Origin: Azovibrio restrictus DSM 23866 | GTDB taxonomy: Bacteria > Pseudomonadota > Gammaproteobacteria > Burkholderiales > Rhodocyclaceae | Direction of reading: 5' to 3' | DNA length: 64,000 nucleotides | Assembly (NCBI RefSeq): GCF_000429665.1 | Contig: NZ_AUCH01000017.1 | Coordinates: 1-64,000 of the forward strand | Part shown: positions 16,817-26,097 of the stretch, piece after piece | Layout of the letters: the number at the start of each line of letters is the position of its first letter | Numbering within the stretch: position 1 is the first letter of the stretch | Notes under the pieces: model-generated | The model's database searches: none | What the model was told of the DNA's origin: nothing | The model's input: only the letters and a program-made list of their open reading frames with translations | Position numbers and translations under genes: made by a program

Positions 16817-17461
16817 TTATTTGAAGCGGGGGGCCTTGAGCAGGGCCAGCAGCGCCCCTTCGCCGCCGTCGTGGGGTTTGGCCTGGCAGAAGGCCAGAAT
16901 TGCATCGCGCCGGGCCAGCCAGTGGCGGGACAGGGCTTTCAACACCGATTCTCCGCCGGGGGAGGAGAGCCCTTTGCCGTGGATGATGCGCACGCAGCGG
17001 TAACCCTGGATCAGACAGGTGGCGAGGAAATGGGCCAGTTCTTCCCGGGCTTCCTCCCGGGTCAGGCCGTGCAGGTCCAGTTCCGCCTGGATTACCCAGC
17101 GGCCCTTGCGCAGGTCGGAAAGGAGGCGGCGCGGCAGGCCGGGGCGCAGGAAGGCATCTTCGATGCCCATTTCCAGCCGGTCTTCGAAGGAGAGGGGCCC
17201 CAGCAGGGCTTCCGCCAGGGCGGCCGCGTCATCCTGGCGGCGTTGCAGGGGCTGGGGCCGGGGTTTGGGCAGGTCCAGTTCGGCCCGGTCCGAAGGGGGC
17301 AGGGGGCGCACCCCTTCCATGGCGGCACGGAACAGTTCCTGGTCCCTGGGAGGAAGGGGGCGGGGAGCCGTGTTGCGGGGTTTGCGGGGCGCCCGGGCCG
17401 GGTGCTTGGTGAGTCCGGCCAGGGCGTCGAACGCGGGGTGCAGGGCGCGCCGCCGCGCCAT
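16817..17461 (-). CDS. Smr/MutS2-domain protein
   Basis: A 214-residue protein with a C-terminal Smr domain: ELDLHGLTREEAREELAHFL (about 125-144), then CVRIIHGKGLSSPGGESVLK with the HGxG motif, and ILAFCQAKPHDGGEGAL at the end. Smr domains bind or nick nucleic acids and are linked to ribosome rescue or DNA repair; the YdaL/SmrA-like family is the nearest group. The N-terminal 90 residues are basic and low in complexity. I chose MARRRALHP at 17461, 10 bp after the trxB stop, so the two genes are probably cotranscribed. Confidence 0.85.
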   Translation of the reverse strand: MARRRALHPAFDALAGLTKHPARAPRKPRNTAPRPLPPRDQELFRAAMEGVRPLPPSDRAELDLPKPRPQPLQRRQDDAAALAEALLGPLSFEDRLEMGIEDAFLRPGLPRRLLSDLRKGRWVIQAELDLHGLTREEAREELAHFLATCLIQGYRCVRIIHGKGLSSPGGESVLKALSRHWLARRDAILAFCQAKPHDGGEGALLALLKAPRFK

Positions 17462-17471
17462 GATCCGGGTC

Positions 17472-18431
17472 TCAGTGACCCAGATTGTCCAGGTAGCGCT
17501 CGGCGTCGAGGGCTGCCTGGCAACCGGTGGCGGCACTGGTGATGGCCTGCTTGTAGATCTGGTCCTGGACGTCGCCGGCGGCGAACACCCCCTCGATGCT
17601 GGTCTGGGTGGCATTGCCGTGGCGGCCGCCCTGGGTCACCAGGTAGCCGTTATCCATTTCCAGCTGGCCGGCGAAGATGTCGGTATTGGGCTTGTGGCCG
17701 ATGGCGATGAACACCCCGGGCACGGCCACTTCCTGGACGGCGCCGCTCTTCACGTTCTTCACCTTGAGGCCGGTGACGCCGGTGTTGTCGCCCAGCACTT
17801 CGTCCAGCACGGAATCCAGCAGCAGGGTGATCTTGCCTTCTTCCACCTTCTGGTAGAGCTTGTCCACCATGATTTTCTCGGCCTTGAACTTTTCCCGGCG
17901 GTGGATCAGGGTCACGTGGCTGGCGATGTTGGCCAGGTACAGGGCTTCTTCCACGGCGGTGTTGCCGCCGCCCACCACGGCCACGGGCTTGTTGCGGTAA
18001 AAGAAACCGTCACAGGTGGCGCAGGCGGAGACGCCCTTGCCCATGAACTTTTCTTCGGAGGGCAGGCCCAGGTACATGGCGGAGGCGCCCGTGGCGATGA
18101 TCAGGGCGTCGCAGGTGTAGGTGCCGGCGTCGCCGATCAGGGTGAAGGGCTTTTGCTGCAGCTGCACCGTGTGGATGTGGTCGAAGATGATTTCGGTGTC
18201 GAAGCGGCGGGCGTGCTGCTCGAAGCGGGCCATCAGCTCGGGCCCCTGGACCCCTTGCGCATCCGCCGGCCAGTTGTCCACCTCGGTGGTGGTCATCAGC
18301 TGGCCCCCTTGGGCCAGGCCGGTGACCAGCACCGGTTTCAGGTTGGCGCGGGCGGCATAGACGGCGGCGGTATAACCGGCGGGGCCGGAGCCGAGGATGA
18401 GCAGGGGGCTGTGGCGGGTGGCTTGGGTCAT
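17472..18431 (-). CDS. trxB: thioredoxin-disulfide reductase
   Basis: A 319-residue flavoenzyme that uses NADPH to reduce thioredoxin. The FAD-binding LGSGPAGYTAA is at 13-23, the redox-active CATC at 137-140, the NADPH-binding VVGGGNTAVEEA at 152-163, and the second FAD motif GVFAAGDVQD near 285. The start MTQATRH is preceded by an AGAGAG Shine-Dalgarno; an upstream in-frame ATG would add 11 unlikely residues. It is followed by smr after 10 bp and divergent from ftsK. A perfect TATAAT -10 on the minus strand lies at 18466-18471. Confidence 0.95.
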   Translation of the reverse strand: MTQATRHSPLLILGSGPAGYTAAVYAARANLKPVLVTGLAQGGQLMTTTEVDNWPADAQGVQGPELMARFEQHARRFDTEIIFDHIHTVQLQQKPFTLIGDAGTYTCDALIIATGASAMYLGLPSEEKFMGKGVSACATCDGFFYRNKPVAVVGGGNTAVEEALYLANIASHVTLIHRREKFKAEKIMVDKLYQKVEEGKITLLLDSVLDEVLGDNTGVTGLKVKNVKSGAVQEVAVPGVFIAIGHKPNTDIFAGQLEMDNGYLVTQGGRHGNATQTSIEGVFAAGDVQDQIYKQAITSAATGCQAALDAERYLDNLGH

Positions 18432-18465
18432 GGAATCTCTCTTGTAGGTGCGTTCGGGTCGCAAA

Positions 18466-18471
18466 ATTATA
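18466..18471 (-). promoter_or_regulatory. candidate -10 element of trxB
   Basis: A perfect TATAAT on the minus strand sits 35 bp before the trxB ATG. No convincing -35 was found at the expected spacing, so the call rests on the -10 alone. Confidence 0.35.
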
Positions 18472-18624
18472 GCTGCAGCACCTGGGGCTTGGGTAACGCT
18501 GGCGGCTGGTGATTTTCACTCAAAGCTTTATAATTCCATTCTAAGTGAATGAAATTTAAGTGTAACGACCCCCAGGGTCGATGCTTTCGAAATAGTAGAA
18601 AATACTAATGTTGGAGCCTTCCCC

Positions 18625-20946
18625 ATGGCCGCTTCTTCCCGCCGGCTGGACAATCCCAGCCCCTTGCCCGAGAAAATCGGCACCCTGCTGCAGGAGTCCC
18701 GCTGGCTGCTGATCGGGGCCCTGGCCCTGTTCCTGGCCCTGTCCCTCTGGGGCTACCACCCGGGGGATCCGGGCTGGTCCCATGCCGTCGGGGCCGCGGT
18801 GCTGCAGAACCCGGCCGGCCGCGCCGGGGCCTGGATTTCCGACCTGCTCTTGTTCCTGTTCGGCTTTTCCGCCTGGTGGTGGATCGTGCTCCTGGCCATG
18901 TTCGTCTGGTGGGGCTACCGGCACTTGAACGGTTTCGGGGCCGAGGCCGGGGAAAAGGTGGATCGCCGGCCGCTCCTGATCGCCCTGGCCGGTTTCGCCC
19001 TGCTGCTGGCAGCCAGTGCTGCCCTGGAATCCCTGCGTTTCCGTTCCCATCAGCTGCAGCTGCCCATGGCCCCGGGAGGGCTCCTGGGGGTGGAGGTGGG
19101 GGGCGCCCTGGGCGAAGCCATGGGGTACACCGGCGCCACCTTGTTGCTGCTGGCGGTCATGGCGGTGGGCTGGAGCATGTTTTCGGGCATGTCCTGGCTG
19201 TGGTTCTTCGAGCGCCTGGGGGCCTGGCTGGAGAATGCCTGGCAGACCGTCTTCGGTCTCTACGAACGCTGGCAGGATCAGCGCATCGGCCGTAGCGTGG
19301 CGCAAAAGCGGGAAGCGGTGGTGGAGGAGGAGAAGAAGCGGGTGGAGTTCCAGGAGCCCGTGTTCATCGAACCCCCGGCCCCCGTGGAAGTGGTGGTTTC
19401 CCCCAAGGCGGAAAAGCGCATCGAGCGGGAAAAGCAGGCCAGCCTGTTCCCCGAGGCCCTGATCGGCGGCCAGCTGCCGCCCCTGCATCTGCTGGACCCG
19501 GCCCCGACCCACACCGAGACGGTGGCGGCCGATACCCTGGAATTCACTTCCCGCCTGATCGAACGCAAGCTGGCCGACTTCGGTGTCCAGGTGAAGGTAC
19601 TGGCGGCCCTGCCCGGGCCGGTGATCACCCGCTACGAGATTGATCCGGCCACCGGGGTCAAGGGCTCCCAGATCGTAAACCTGGCCCGGGACCTGGCCCG
19701 GGCCCTGGCCCTGGTGTCCATCCGGGTGGTGGAGACGGTGCCGGGCAAGTCCTGCATGGCCCTGGAGCTGCCCAATGCTCGCCGCCAGACGGTGAAGCTG
19801 GCGGAGATCATTTCCAGCAAACCCTGGAACGACATGGGCAGCCCCCTGACCGTGACTTTGGGCAAGGACATCGGCGGCCAGCCCGTGGTCGCCGACCTGG
19901 CCAAAATGCCCCACCTGCTGGTGGCCGGTACCACCGGTTCGGGCAAGTCGGTGGGGGTCAACGCCATGATCCTCTCCCTGCTCTACAAGTCCGAGCCGGA
20001 GACCGTGCGCCTGATCATGATCGACCCCAAGATGCTGGAACTCTCCATCTACGAGGGTATTCCCCATCTGCTGGCGCCGGTGGTCACCGACATGCGCCAG
20101 GCGGCCAATGCCTTGAACTGGTGCGTCGGCGAAATGGAAAAGCGCTACAAGTTGATGAGCGCCATGGGGGTGCGCAATCTGGCCGGCTTCAATGCCAAGA
20201 TCCGCGAGGCGGAGAAGAAGGGCGAGCACATTCCCAATCCCCTCAGCCTCACGCCCGAGGCGCCGGAACCCCTGACCGTGCTGCCCCATATCGTGGTGGT
20301 GATCGACGAGCTGGCCGACCTGATGATGGTGGTGGGCAAGAAGGTGGAGGAGCTGATTGCCCGTCTGGCCCAGAAGGCCCGGGCCGCCGGCCTGCACCTG
20401 ATCCTGGCCACCCAGCGCCCGAGCGTGGATGTGATCACCGGCCTGATCAAGGCCAACATTCCCACCCGGATTTCCTTCCAGGTGTCCAGCAAGATCGACT
20501 CCCGCACCATCCTCGACCAGATGGGCGCCGAGAATCTGCTGGGCCAGGGGGACATGCTCTACCTGGCCCCCGGCACCGGCTACCCGACCCGGGTGCACGG
20601 GGCCTTCGTCACCGATGACGAGGTGCACCGGGTGGTGGAACACCTGAAGCAGACCGGAGCGCCCGACTACATCGAGGACATCCTGACCGCCAGCCTGGAC
20701 GACGAGGGCGGCGGCGGCGCCGGCGGCGAGGAGGGGGGCGACGCGGAAAACGATCCCCTGTACGATCAGGCCGTCGAGGTGGTGCTGAAAAACCGCCGGG
20801 CCTCCATCTCCCTGGTGCAGCGCCACCTGCGCATCGGCTACAACCGGGCCGCCCGGCTCATCGAGGCCATGGAACACTCGGGCCTGGTCTCCGCCATGGA
20901 TGGCCGCGGCGGCCGGGAAGTCCTGGCCCGCAAGGAAGAAGAATGA
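18625..20946 (+). CDS. ftsK: DNA translocase FtsK
   Basis: A 773-residue septal DNA pump that clears and sorts chromosome termini at division and activates XerCD. About four N-terminal membrane segments lie within residues 25-200. A short charged linker follows, then the RecA-like motor with Walker A TTGSGKSVGVN near 435 and Walker B VVVIDELADLMM near 560. The winged-helix gamma domain occupies roughly the last 70 residues (ISLVQRHLRIGYNRAARLIEAME). The linker is short, as in most non-enteric FtsK/SpoIIIE proteins. GGAG lies upstream of the ATG. The stop overlaps the lolA start by 4 bp. Confidence 0.95.
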   Translation: MAASSRRLDNPSPLPEKIGTLLQESRWLLIGALALFLALSLWGYHPGDPGWSHAVGAAVLQNPAGRAGAWISDLLLFLFGFSAWWWIVLLAMFVWWGYRHLNGFGAEAGEKVDRRPLLIALAGFALLLAASAALESLRFRSHQLQLPMAPGGLLGVEVGGALGEAMGYTGATLLLLAVMAVGWSMFSGMSWLWFFERLGAWLENAWQTVFGLYERWQDQRIGRSVAQKREAVVEEEKKRVEFQEPVFIEPPAPVEVVVSPKAEKRIEREKQASLFPEALIGGQLPPLHLLDPAPTHTETVAADTLEFTSRLIERKLADFGVQVKVLAALPGPVITRYEIDPATGVKGSQIVNLARDLARALALVSIRVVETVPGKSCMALELPNARRQTVKLAEIISSKPWNDMGSPLTVTLGKDIGGQPVVADLAKMPHLLVAGTTGSGKSVGVNAMILSLLYKSEPETVRLIMIDPKMLELSIYEGIPHLLAPVVTDMRQAANALNWCVGEMEKRYKLMSAMGVRNLAGFNAKIREAEKKGEHIPNPLSLTPEAPEPLTVLPHIVVVIDELADLMMVVGKKVEELIARLAQKARAAGLHLILATQRPSVDVITGLIKANIPTRISFQVSSKIDSRTILDQMGAENLLGQGDMLYLAPGTGYPTRVHGAFVTDDEVHRVVEHLKQTGAPDYIEDILTASLDDEGGGGAGGEEGGDAENDPLYDQAVEVVLKNRRASISLVQRHLRIGYNRAARLIEAMEHSGLVSAMDGRGGREVLARKEEE

Positions 20947-21566
20947 AACGTCGCCTGTTCCTGTTTGCCAGTGCCCTGATCCTGAGCCTGCCCCTGCCGG
21001 CCAGCGCCGGTGCCGTGGATGCCCTGAAGCAGTTCCTCGACAGCACCCGCAGCTTCAAGGCCGAGTTTTCCCAGTCGGTGCTTTCCAAAAGCGGGCGCCG
21101 GCCCCAGGCCTCCAGTGGCCGGCTGGCTTTCCAGAAGCCCGGCAAGTTCCGCTGGGAGGTGGAAAAGCCCTATCCCCAGCTGATGGTGGGGGACGGGCAG
21201 AAGGTCTGGATCCATGATCCGGAGCTGGAGCAGGTGACCGTGAAGAAGATGGATCAGGCTCTGGGGAACACCCCGGCGGCCCTCCTGTCCGGCAGCAGCG
21301 ACATGCTGCGCAACTTCGTTCTGAGCGAAGGCGGGGAGGCCGACGGCCTGAACTGGGCCGAGGCCCGGCCCAGGAGCCAGGAGGCGGGCTTCGACAAGGT
21401 GCGCCTGGGGTTTGCCGCGAACGGGGACCTGAAAGCCATGGAGCTGTCCGATAACTTCGGCCAGACCACCACCCTGCGGTTCCACCAGCCGGAGCGCAAT
21501 CCCGCCCTGGCTGCCAGCCTGTTCCGCTTCACGCCGCCCAAGGGGGCGGACGTGATCGGCGAGTGA
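20943..21566 (+). CDS. lolA: outer-membrane lipoprotein carrier protein
   Basis: A 207-residue periplasmic chaperone that ferries lipoproteins from LolCDE to LolB at the outer membrane. It has a signal peptide (LFLFASALILSLPLPASA). The mature protein shows LolA features: DALKQFLDSTRSFKAEFSQSVL, SGRLAFQKPGKFRWEVEKPYPQLMVGDGQKVWIHDPELEQVTVKKMD and the VRLGFAANGDLKAMELSDNFGQTT block. Its ATG overlaps the ftsK stop (ATGA), the classical ftsK-lolA arrangement of beta- and gammaproteobacteria. Confidence 0.95.
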   Translation: MKRRLFLFASALILSLPLPASAGAVDALKQFLDSTRSFKAEFSQSVLSKSGRRPQASSGRLAFQKPGKFRWEVEKPYPQLMVGDGQKVWIHDPELEQVTVKKMDQALGNTPAALLSGSSDMLRNFVLSEGGEADGLNWAEARPRSQEAGFDKVRLGFAANGDLKAMELSDNFGQTTTLRFHQPERNPALAASLFRFTPPKGADVIGE

Positions 21567-21573
21567 GCCTCCC

Positions 21574-23124
21574 ATGGATGCCCTCGGCGAACTGAGCGGC
21601 TTCCTCTCCCGCAGCCTGTCCTTCTTCTGGCGCCACGAGCAGCCCTACGTGATCGGGCTGACCCTGGCCCTGGCGCTCCTGGTGGGGCGCATCCTGCCCA
21701 GCGAGCGCTACACCCTGCGCCAGACCCTGGTGTTCTTCCTGCTCTGCCTGGCTGGCCAGGCCGGGGCGGCGCTGCTGCACGGCATGGGCTGGGGCACCCT
21801 GGCCGCCGGCCTGATGGAGCTGGCCATCGTCGGGGTGGGCGTCGCCATCATCCGCATGAGCGGGGTGATGCTGTTCCGCATCCTGCTGCCGGCCCTGGGT
21901 TACTCGGCGCCGCGCATCCTGGAAGACATCACGGTGATCCTCGCCTATTTCGTCTGGGGCGCCATCCGCCTGCGTTACGCGGGCATGGACCTGTCCGGCA
22001 TCATCGCCACCTCGGCGGTGATGACGGCAGTGATCGCCTTCGCCATGCAGGACACCCTGGGCAACATTCTCGGCGGTCTCGCGATCCATCTGGATCATTC
22101 GGTGGAAATCGGCGACTGGGTGGTGCTGGAAGGGGTTTCCGGCAAGGTGACGGACATCCGCTGGCGCTACACCCGGGTCATCACCCGCAACGGGGAGACC
22201 GTGGTGGTGCCCAATAGCGTACTCATGAAGAACCGCTTCACGGTGATCGGTGCCCGGGGCGGGGAATACAGCTGGCGGCGCTGGATCTGGTTCGGTGTCG
22301 ATTACCAGTGGCCTCCGGGTCACGTCATCGAAACCGTGGAAAAAGCCATCCGCCAGGCCGACATTCCCCGGGTGGCCCCGACTCCGGCGCCCCAGTGTGT
22401 GCTCATGGAGTTTGCCGCCGGTTACGGCAAGTACGCCCTGCGCTACTGGCTCACCGATCCCCAGGTGGATGACCCCACCGATTCCGCCGTGCGTCAGCAC
22501 GTCTTTGCCGCCCTGCAGCGGGCCGGCATGCGCATCGCCATCCCCGAAGAGGCGCGCCACATCATCAAGGAAAACCAGAGCCACGAGCAGCGTCTGCATG
22601 CCCGGGAGCTGGCCCGCCGGCTGCACGCCCTGGGGGGCGTGGAACTGTTCTCCGGCCTTTCCGGGGAGGAGCTGTCGGCCCTGGCGGAACGGCTCATGTA
22701 CACCCCCTTCGAGGCCGGGGATGTGATCACCCGCCAGGGAGCGGTGGCCCACTGGCTCTACATCCTGGTGAGTGGCGAAGCCGAGGTCTGGCTGGATGGC
22801 GCCGAAGGCAGCCGGCGGGTTTCCGCCCTGCCCACGGGCAGCGTCTTCGGCGAAATGGGGCTGATGACTGGCGCCCCCCGCTCGGCCACGGTCAAGGCTG
22901 CTTCAGCGGTGGAGTGCTACCGGCTGGACAAGGCGGGGTTCGAGGACATCCTCCAGGCCCGGCCGGAAATCGCCGAAGGCCTGTCCCGCACCCTGGCCGC
23001 CCGGCGCCAGGAGCTGGAACAGACTCTGCAGCAGCAGGACAGCCCGCCGCCCCAGCGCGACCCGGCCCGTTTCAGCGCCGAAATCCTCGGCCGCATCCGC
23101 CACTTCTTCTCCCTGGGCAGCTGA
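21574..23124 (+). CDS. mechanosensitive (MscS-type) channel with cyclic-nucleotide-binding domain
   Basis: A 516-residue inner-membrane protein. Four hydrophobic segments (about residues 20-170) lead into the MscS core: AFAMQDTLGNILGGLAIHLDHSVEIGDWVVLEGVSGKVTDIRWRYTRV is the pore helix and beta-domain signature. Residues about 350-465 form a CNMP/CAP-like domain (ELFSGLSGEELSALAERL, then SVFGEMGLMTGAPRSATVKA, the phosphate-binding cassette). Such fusions are thought to gate ion flow with a cyclic nucleotide; which nucleotide is unknown. It starts 7 bp after lolA and may be cotranscribed with it. Confidence 0.9.
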   Translation: MDALGELSGFLSRSLSFFWRHEQPYVIGLTLALALLVGRILPSERYTLRQTLVFFLLCLAGQAGAALLHGMGWGTLAAGLMELAIVGVGVAIIRMSGVMLFRILLPALGYSAPRILEDITVILAYFVWGAIRLRYAGMDLSGIIATSAVMTAVIAFAMQDTLGNILGGLAIHLDHSVEIGDWVVLEGVSGKVTDIRWRYTRVITRNGETVVVPNSVLMKNRFTVIGARGGEYSWRRWIWFGVDYQWPPGHVIETVEKAIRQADIPRVAPTPAPQCVLMEFAAGYGKYALRYWLTDPQVDDPTDSAVRQHVFAALQRAGMRIAIPEEARHIIKENQSHEQRLHARELARRLHALGGVELFSGLSGEELSALAERLMYTPFEAGDVITRQGAVAHWLYILVSGEAEVWLDGAEGSRRVSALPTGSVFGEMGLMTGAPRSATVKAASAVECYRLDKAGFEDILQARPEIAEGLSRTLAARRQELEQTLQQQDSPPPQRDPARFSAEILGRIRHFFSLGS

Positions 23125-23169
23125 CCGCACCTTGCCTTTGGTAGCGGCAGCGCCAACATCCAGGCTGCT

Positions 23170-24147
23170 TCAATCCGCGCAGCAGGCCAGGCCCGAAACC
23201 GGCAGGACGCCGCCCAGGGCCGGAGCCTGCAGGGCCAGGCCATCTTCCCGATCCCAGTAGGGTTCGCTGCCGAAGCGTTCGGCCAGATATTCGATGAAGG
23301 CATGGACCTTCAGGGGCAGGTGCCGGTTGGGCAGATACACGGCATAGAGGAAGCGTTCCACCGGCACGTAGCCGGGCAGCACTTCCACCAGGCGGCCCGC
23401 CTGGATTTCCCGACCCACGATGAAGGTGGGTAGCAGGGCCAGTCCCAGCCCGCCCAGCACGGCCTGGGAGAGGGCTTCGTCGTCATTGATGCGCAGGGTG
23501 CCCGAGACGGGCACGGCAATGTCCCCCTGGGGGCCCTTGAGGCGCCACTGACCCTGGGTGCTCATGTAGGTGTAATCGAGGCAGTTGTGCCGGGCCAGGT
23601 CCTGGGGGGTTTCCGGGGTGCCGCGCCGGGCCAGGTAGTCGGGGCTGGCGCAGATCTTCCGGCGGATCGGCGCCAGGCGCCGGGCCACCAGGTTGAGGCC
23701 GGGTTCCGCGGTGATGCGCAGGGCTAGGTCGTAGCCTTCCTCGGCCAGATCCACCATACGGTCGGAAATGGTCATGTCCACCGACAGGTCCGGGTACTGG
23801 GCCATGAAGCCGGGCAGGGCGGAGGCCACGTGCATGGTGCCGAAGGCCACGGAGGTGCTGATCTTCAGGGTGCCCCGGGGCTCCTGGTGCAGGCGGTGCA
23901 CAGTGCTGTCCGCCTGGTTCAGCTCTTCCAGTATCCGGTCGCAGTGCTCGAAATAGGCGGCGCCGATTTCCGTCAGGCTGAGCCGGCGGGTGCTGCGGTG
24001 CAGGAGCCGTACCCCGAGGCTGGATTCCAGGCGGGCCACGGCCTTGCTGATGCGGGATTTAGAAGTGTCCAGTTGCTGGGCCGCGCCGGAAAAGCTCTTG
24101 GCCTTGACCACCTGGGCGAAGATCAGCATGTCGTTGATGTCGTGCAT
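23170..24147 (-). CDS. LysR family transcriptional regulator
   Basis: A 325-residue regulator. The N-terminal winged HTH is MLIFAQVVKAKSFSGAAQQLDTSKSRISKAVARLESSLGVRLLHRSTRRLSLTE (residues 7-60). A LysR substrate-binding domain follows, of the DsdC/AaeR-like subgroup (RGTLKISTSVAFG... FMAQYPDLSVDM). It ends with two cysteines (GLACCAD). It lies between the MscS gene (convergent) and gdhA (divergent, 477 bp away). It may control gdhA, but the large gap makes that only a possibility. ATG start at 24147. Confidence 0.88.
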   Translation of the reverse strand: MHDINDMLIFAQVVKAKSFSGAAQQLDTSKSRISKAVARLESSLGVRLLHRSTRRLSLTEIGAAYFEHCDRILEELNQADSTVHRLHQEPRGTLKISTSVAFGTMHVASALPGFMAQYPDLSVDMTISDRMVDLAEEGYDLALRITAEPGLNLVARRLAPIRRKICASPDYLARRGTPETPQDLARHNCLDYTYMSTQGQWRLKGPQGDIAVPVSGTLRINDDEALSQAVLGGLGLALLPTFIVGREIQAGRLVEVLPGYVPVERFLYAVYLPNRHLPLKVHAFIEYLAERFGSEPYWDREDGLALQAPALGGVLPVSGLACCAD

Positions 24148-24624
24148 TTTGTTTCTTAGTTGGAAACCTAGTTATTCGTGATCCTGGGCTTATCAAGCCT
24201 GGTGGCTCTGCCTATCATAAACGGCTTGTTTATTTGCAGAGTACATTTCGGGCCTGAAAGGCACATCTGGTGCAGGATATCATCGCCGTTCCCGGCGCTG
24301 GAAATTCTTTCTGCATGACTCCCGGGATACTGTGTGGTGCCTTCCGGGGTAAGGCTGAATCCTACTATTGTTTCCAATATGGAATCAATGTGTTTGCGTT
24401 TGGTGACCGGATACGCCCTGGTCCGGTCCCCGGTTCTGTCCCGGGAGCGGGCTCCGTCTGCCCGGGTTCCACTGCCGCCGGCCCGAGCCGGGGCTGAACC
24501 TGACGTTGGCCGGAACCGCATCGCCTGCCGGCTGCGGCCCGGGCCGCGCCTCCTCTGCTCAAACCTGTTACCGGCGCCCCTCGGGGCGCCTTCATTCTCA
24601 TATCCTGCTGCAGGAGGTTGGTTC
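24148..24624. other. long intergenic/leader region between lysR and gdhA
   Basis: No gene is supported here. The left part (24148-24400) is AT-richer and should hold the divergent promoters. The right part is very GC-rich with repeated ccggtccccgg/cccgggag/ccgggg strings. It ends with a perfect 8-bp hairpin ggcgcccc/ggggcgcc (24573-24590) just before the gdhA Shine-Dalgarno. This could be a structured 5' leader or attenuator. I see no match to a known riboswitch. Confidence 0.3.
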
Positions 24625-25968
24625 GTGAAATACAAGTCCTTTGAAGCGTTCATCGCCCATGTGGAGGCCCGCAATCCGGGTCAGCCCGAGTTCCTCCAGG
24701 CGGTCACCGAGGTCATCGAGAGTCTCTGGCCTTTCATCCAGGCCCATCCCCGCTATGCCGAGCAGGGGCTGCTGGACCGCTTGGTGGAGCCGGAGCGGGC
24801 CATCTCCTTCCGGGTGTCCTGGGTCAATGACCAGGGTGACGTGCAGGTGAACCGGGGCTACCGCATCCAGCACTCTTCCGCCATCGGTCCCTACAAGGGT
24901 GGCATCCGCTTCCATCCCTCGGTGAATCTATCCATCCTCAAGTTCCTGGCCTTCGAGCAGACCTTCAAGAACGCCCTGACCACCCTGCCCATGGGTGGCG
25001 GCAAGGGCGGTTCCGACTTCGATCCCAAGGGCCGCAGCCCCGGGGAGGTGATGCGTTTCTGCCAGGCTTTCGTCAGCGAGCTGTTCCGCCACGTGGGTTC
25101 CGATACCGACGTGCCCGCCGGGGACATCGGCGTCGGCGGCCGGGAAGTGGGCTACATGGCCGGCATGATGAAGAAGCTCTCCAACCGGGCCGACTGCGTG
25201 TTCACCGGCAAGGGCTTGAGCTTCGGCGGCTCCCTGATCCGGCCGGAAGCCACCGGCTACGGCACCGTCTATTTCGCCCAGGAAATGCTGAAACAGCAGG
25301 GGTTAAGCCTGGAAGGCCTGCGGGTGAGCGTCTCCGGCGCCGGCAACGTGGCCCAGTACGCGGTGGAAAAGGCCATGGCCCTGGGAGCCCGGGTGGTCAC
25401 CGTTTCCGACTCCAGCGGCACCATCCTGGACGAGGAGGGTTTCACTCCCGAGAAACTGGCCCAGTTGATGGAAGTGAAGAATCACCTCTATGGCCGGGTC
25501 AGCGACTACGCCGGGCGGGTCGGCTGCACCTTCCTCCCGGGGCAGCGCCCCTGGCGGATTCCCGTGGATGTGGCCATGCCCTGCGCCACCCAGAACGAGC
25601 TGGACGAGCAGGACGCCGCCGCCCTGGTGGCCAATGGCGTGCGCTGTGTAGCCGAAGGGGCCAACATGCCTTCCACCGCCGGGGCCGTGCGCACCTTTGA
25701 AAAGGCCGGGGTGCTCTACGCGCCGGGCAAGGCCAGCAATGCCGGCGGGGTTGCCACCTCCGGCCTGGAAATGAGCCAGAACGCCATGCGCCTGTCCTGG
25801 CCCCGGGAGGAAGTGGACAGCCGCCTGCACAGCATCATGGTGGGCATCCACGAAGCCTGCCTGGAGTATGGCCGCGGCGCCGACGGCCGGGTGAGCTATG
25901 TGAATGGCGCCAACATCGCCGGCTTCGTCAAGGTGGCCGATGCCATGCTGGCCCAGGGGGTGATCTAA
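24625..25968 (+). CDS. gdhA: NADP-specific glutamate dehydrogenase
   Basis: A 447-residue cytosolic enzyme that aminates 2-oxoglutarate to glutamate. The start is GTG (24625), with a perfect AGGAGG at 24612-24617, giving exactly the usual 447 residues; an open frame upstream is not coding. Seen: GYRIQHSSAIGPYKGGIRFHPSVN (substrate region), TLPMGGGKGGSDFDPKG with the catalytic lysine, and the Rossmann motif VSVSGAGNVAQYAVEKA. The C-terminal SNAGGVATSGLEMSQNAMRLSW block is typical of the hexameric bacterial enzyme. It appears monocistronic, with a GC-rich hairpin (about 25975-26012) after the stop. Confidence 0.95.
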   Translation: MKYKSFEAFIAHVEARNPGQPEFLQAVTEVIESLWPFIQAHPRYAEQGLLDRLVEPERAISFRVSWVNDQGDVQVNRGYRIQHSSAIGPYKGGIRFHPSVNLSILKFLAFEQTFKNALTTLPMGGGKGGSDFDPKGRSPGEVMRFCQAFVSELFRHVGSDTDVPAGDIGVGGREVGYMAGMMKKLSNRADCVFTGKGLSFGGSLIRPEATGYGTVYFAQEMLKQQGLSLEGLRVSVSGAGNVAQYAVEKAMALGARVVTVSDSSGTILDEEGFTPEKLAQLMEVKNHLYGRVSDYAGRVGCTFLPGQRPWRIPVDVAMPCATQNELDEQDAAALVANGVRCVAEGANMPSTAGAVRTFEKAGVLYAPGKASNAGGVATSGLEMSQNAMRLSWPREEVDSRLHSIMVGIHEACLEYGRGADGRVSYVNGANIAGFVKVADAMLAQGVI

Positions 25969-26097
25969 ATCCCGTCCGCCGCCGCCCGGAGCGGGCCTCC
26001 GGACGGCGGCGTAACACGGTTGTCCCTGGCTGCCTCTTGGAATTAGAGAGTGCTAATATTCGCCTCCCTACTACAACAATTTCCTAGAGGAAGTTTC

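Noticed and set aside
21529..22752. Minus-strand 407-codon frame opposite the MscS gene
   Set aside because: It is a GC-rich His/Gly-heavy shadow of a well-conserved channel gene.
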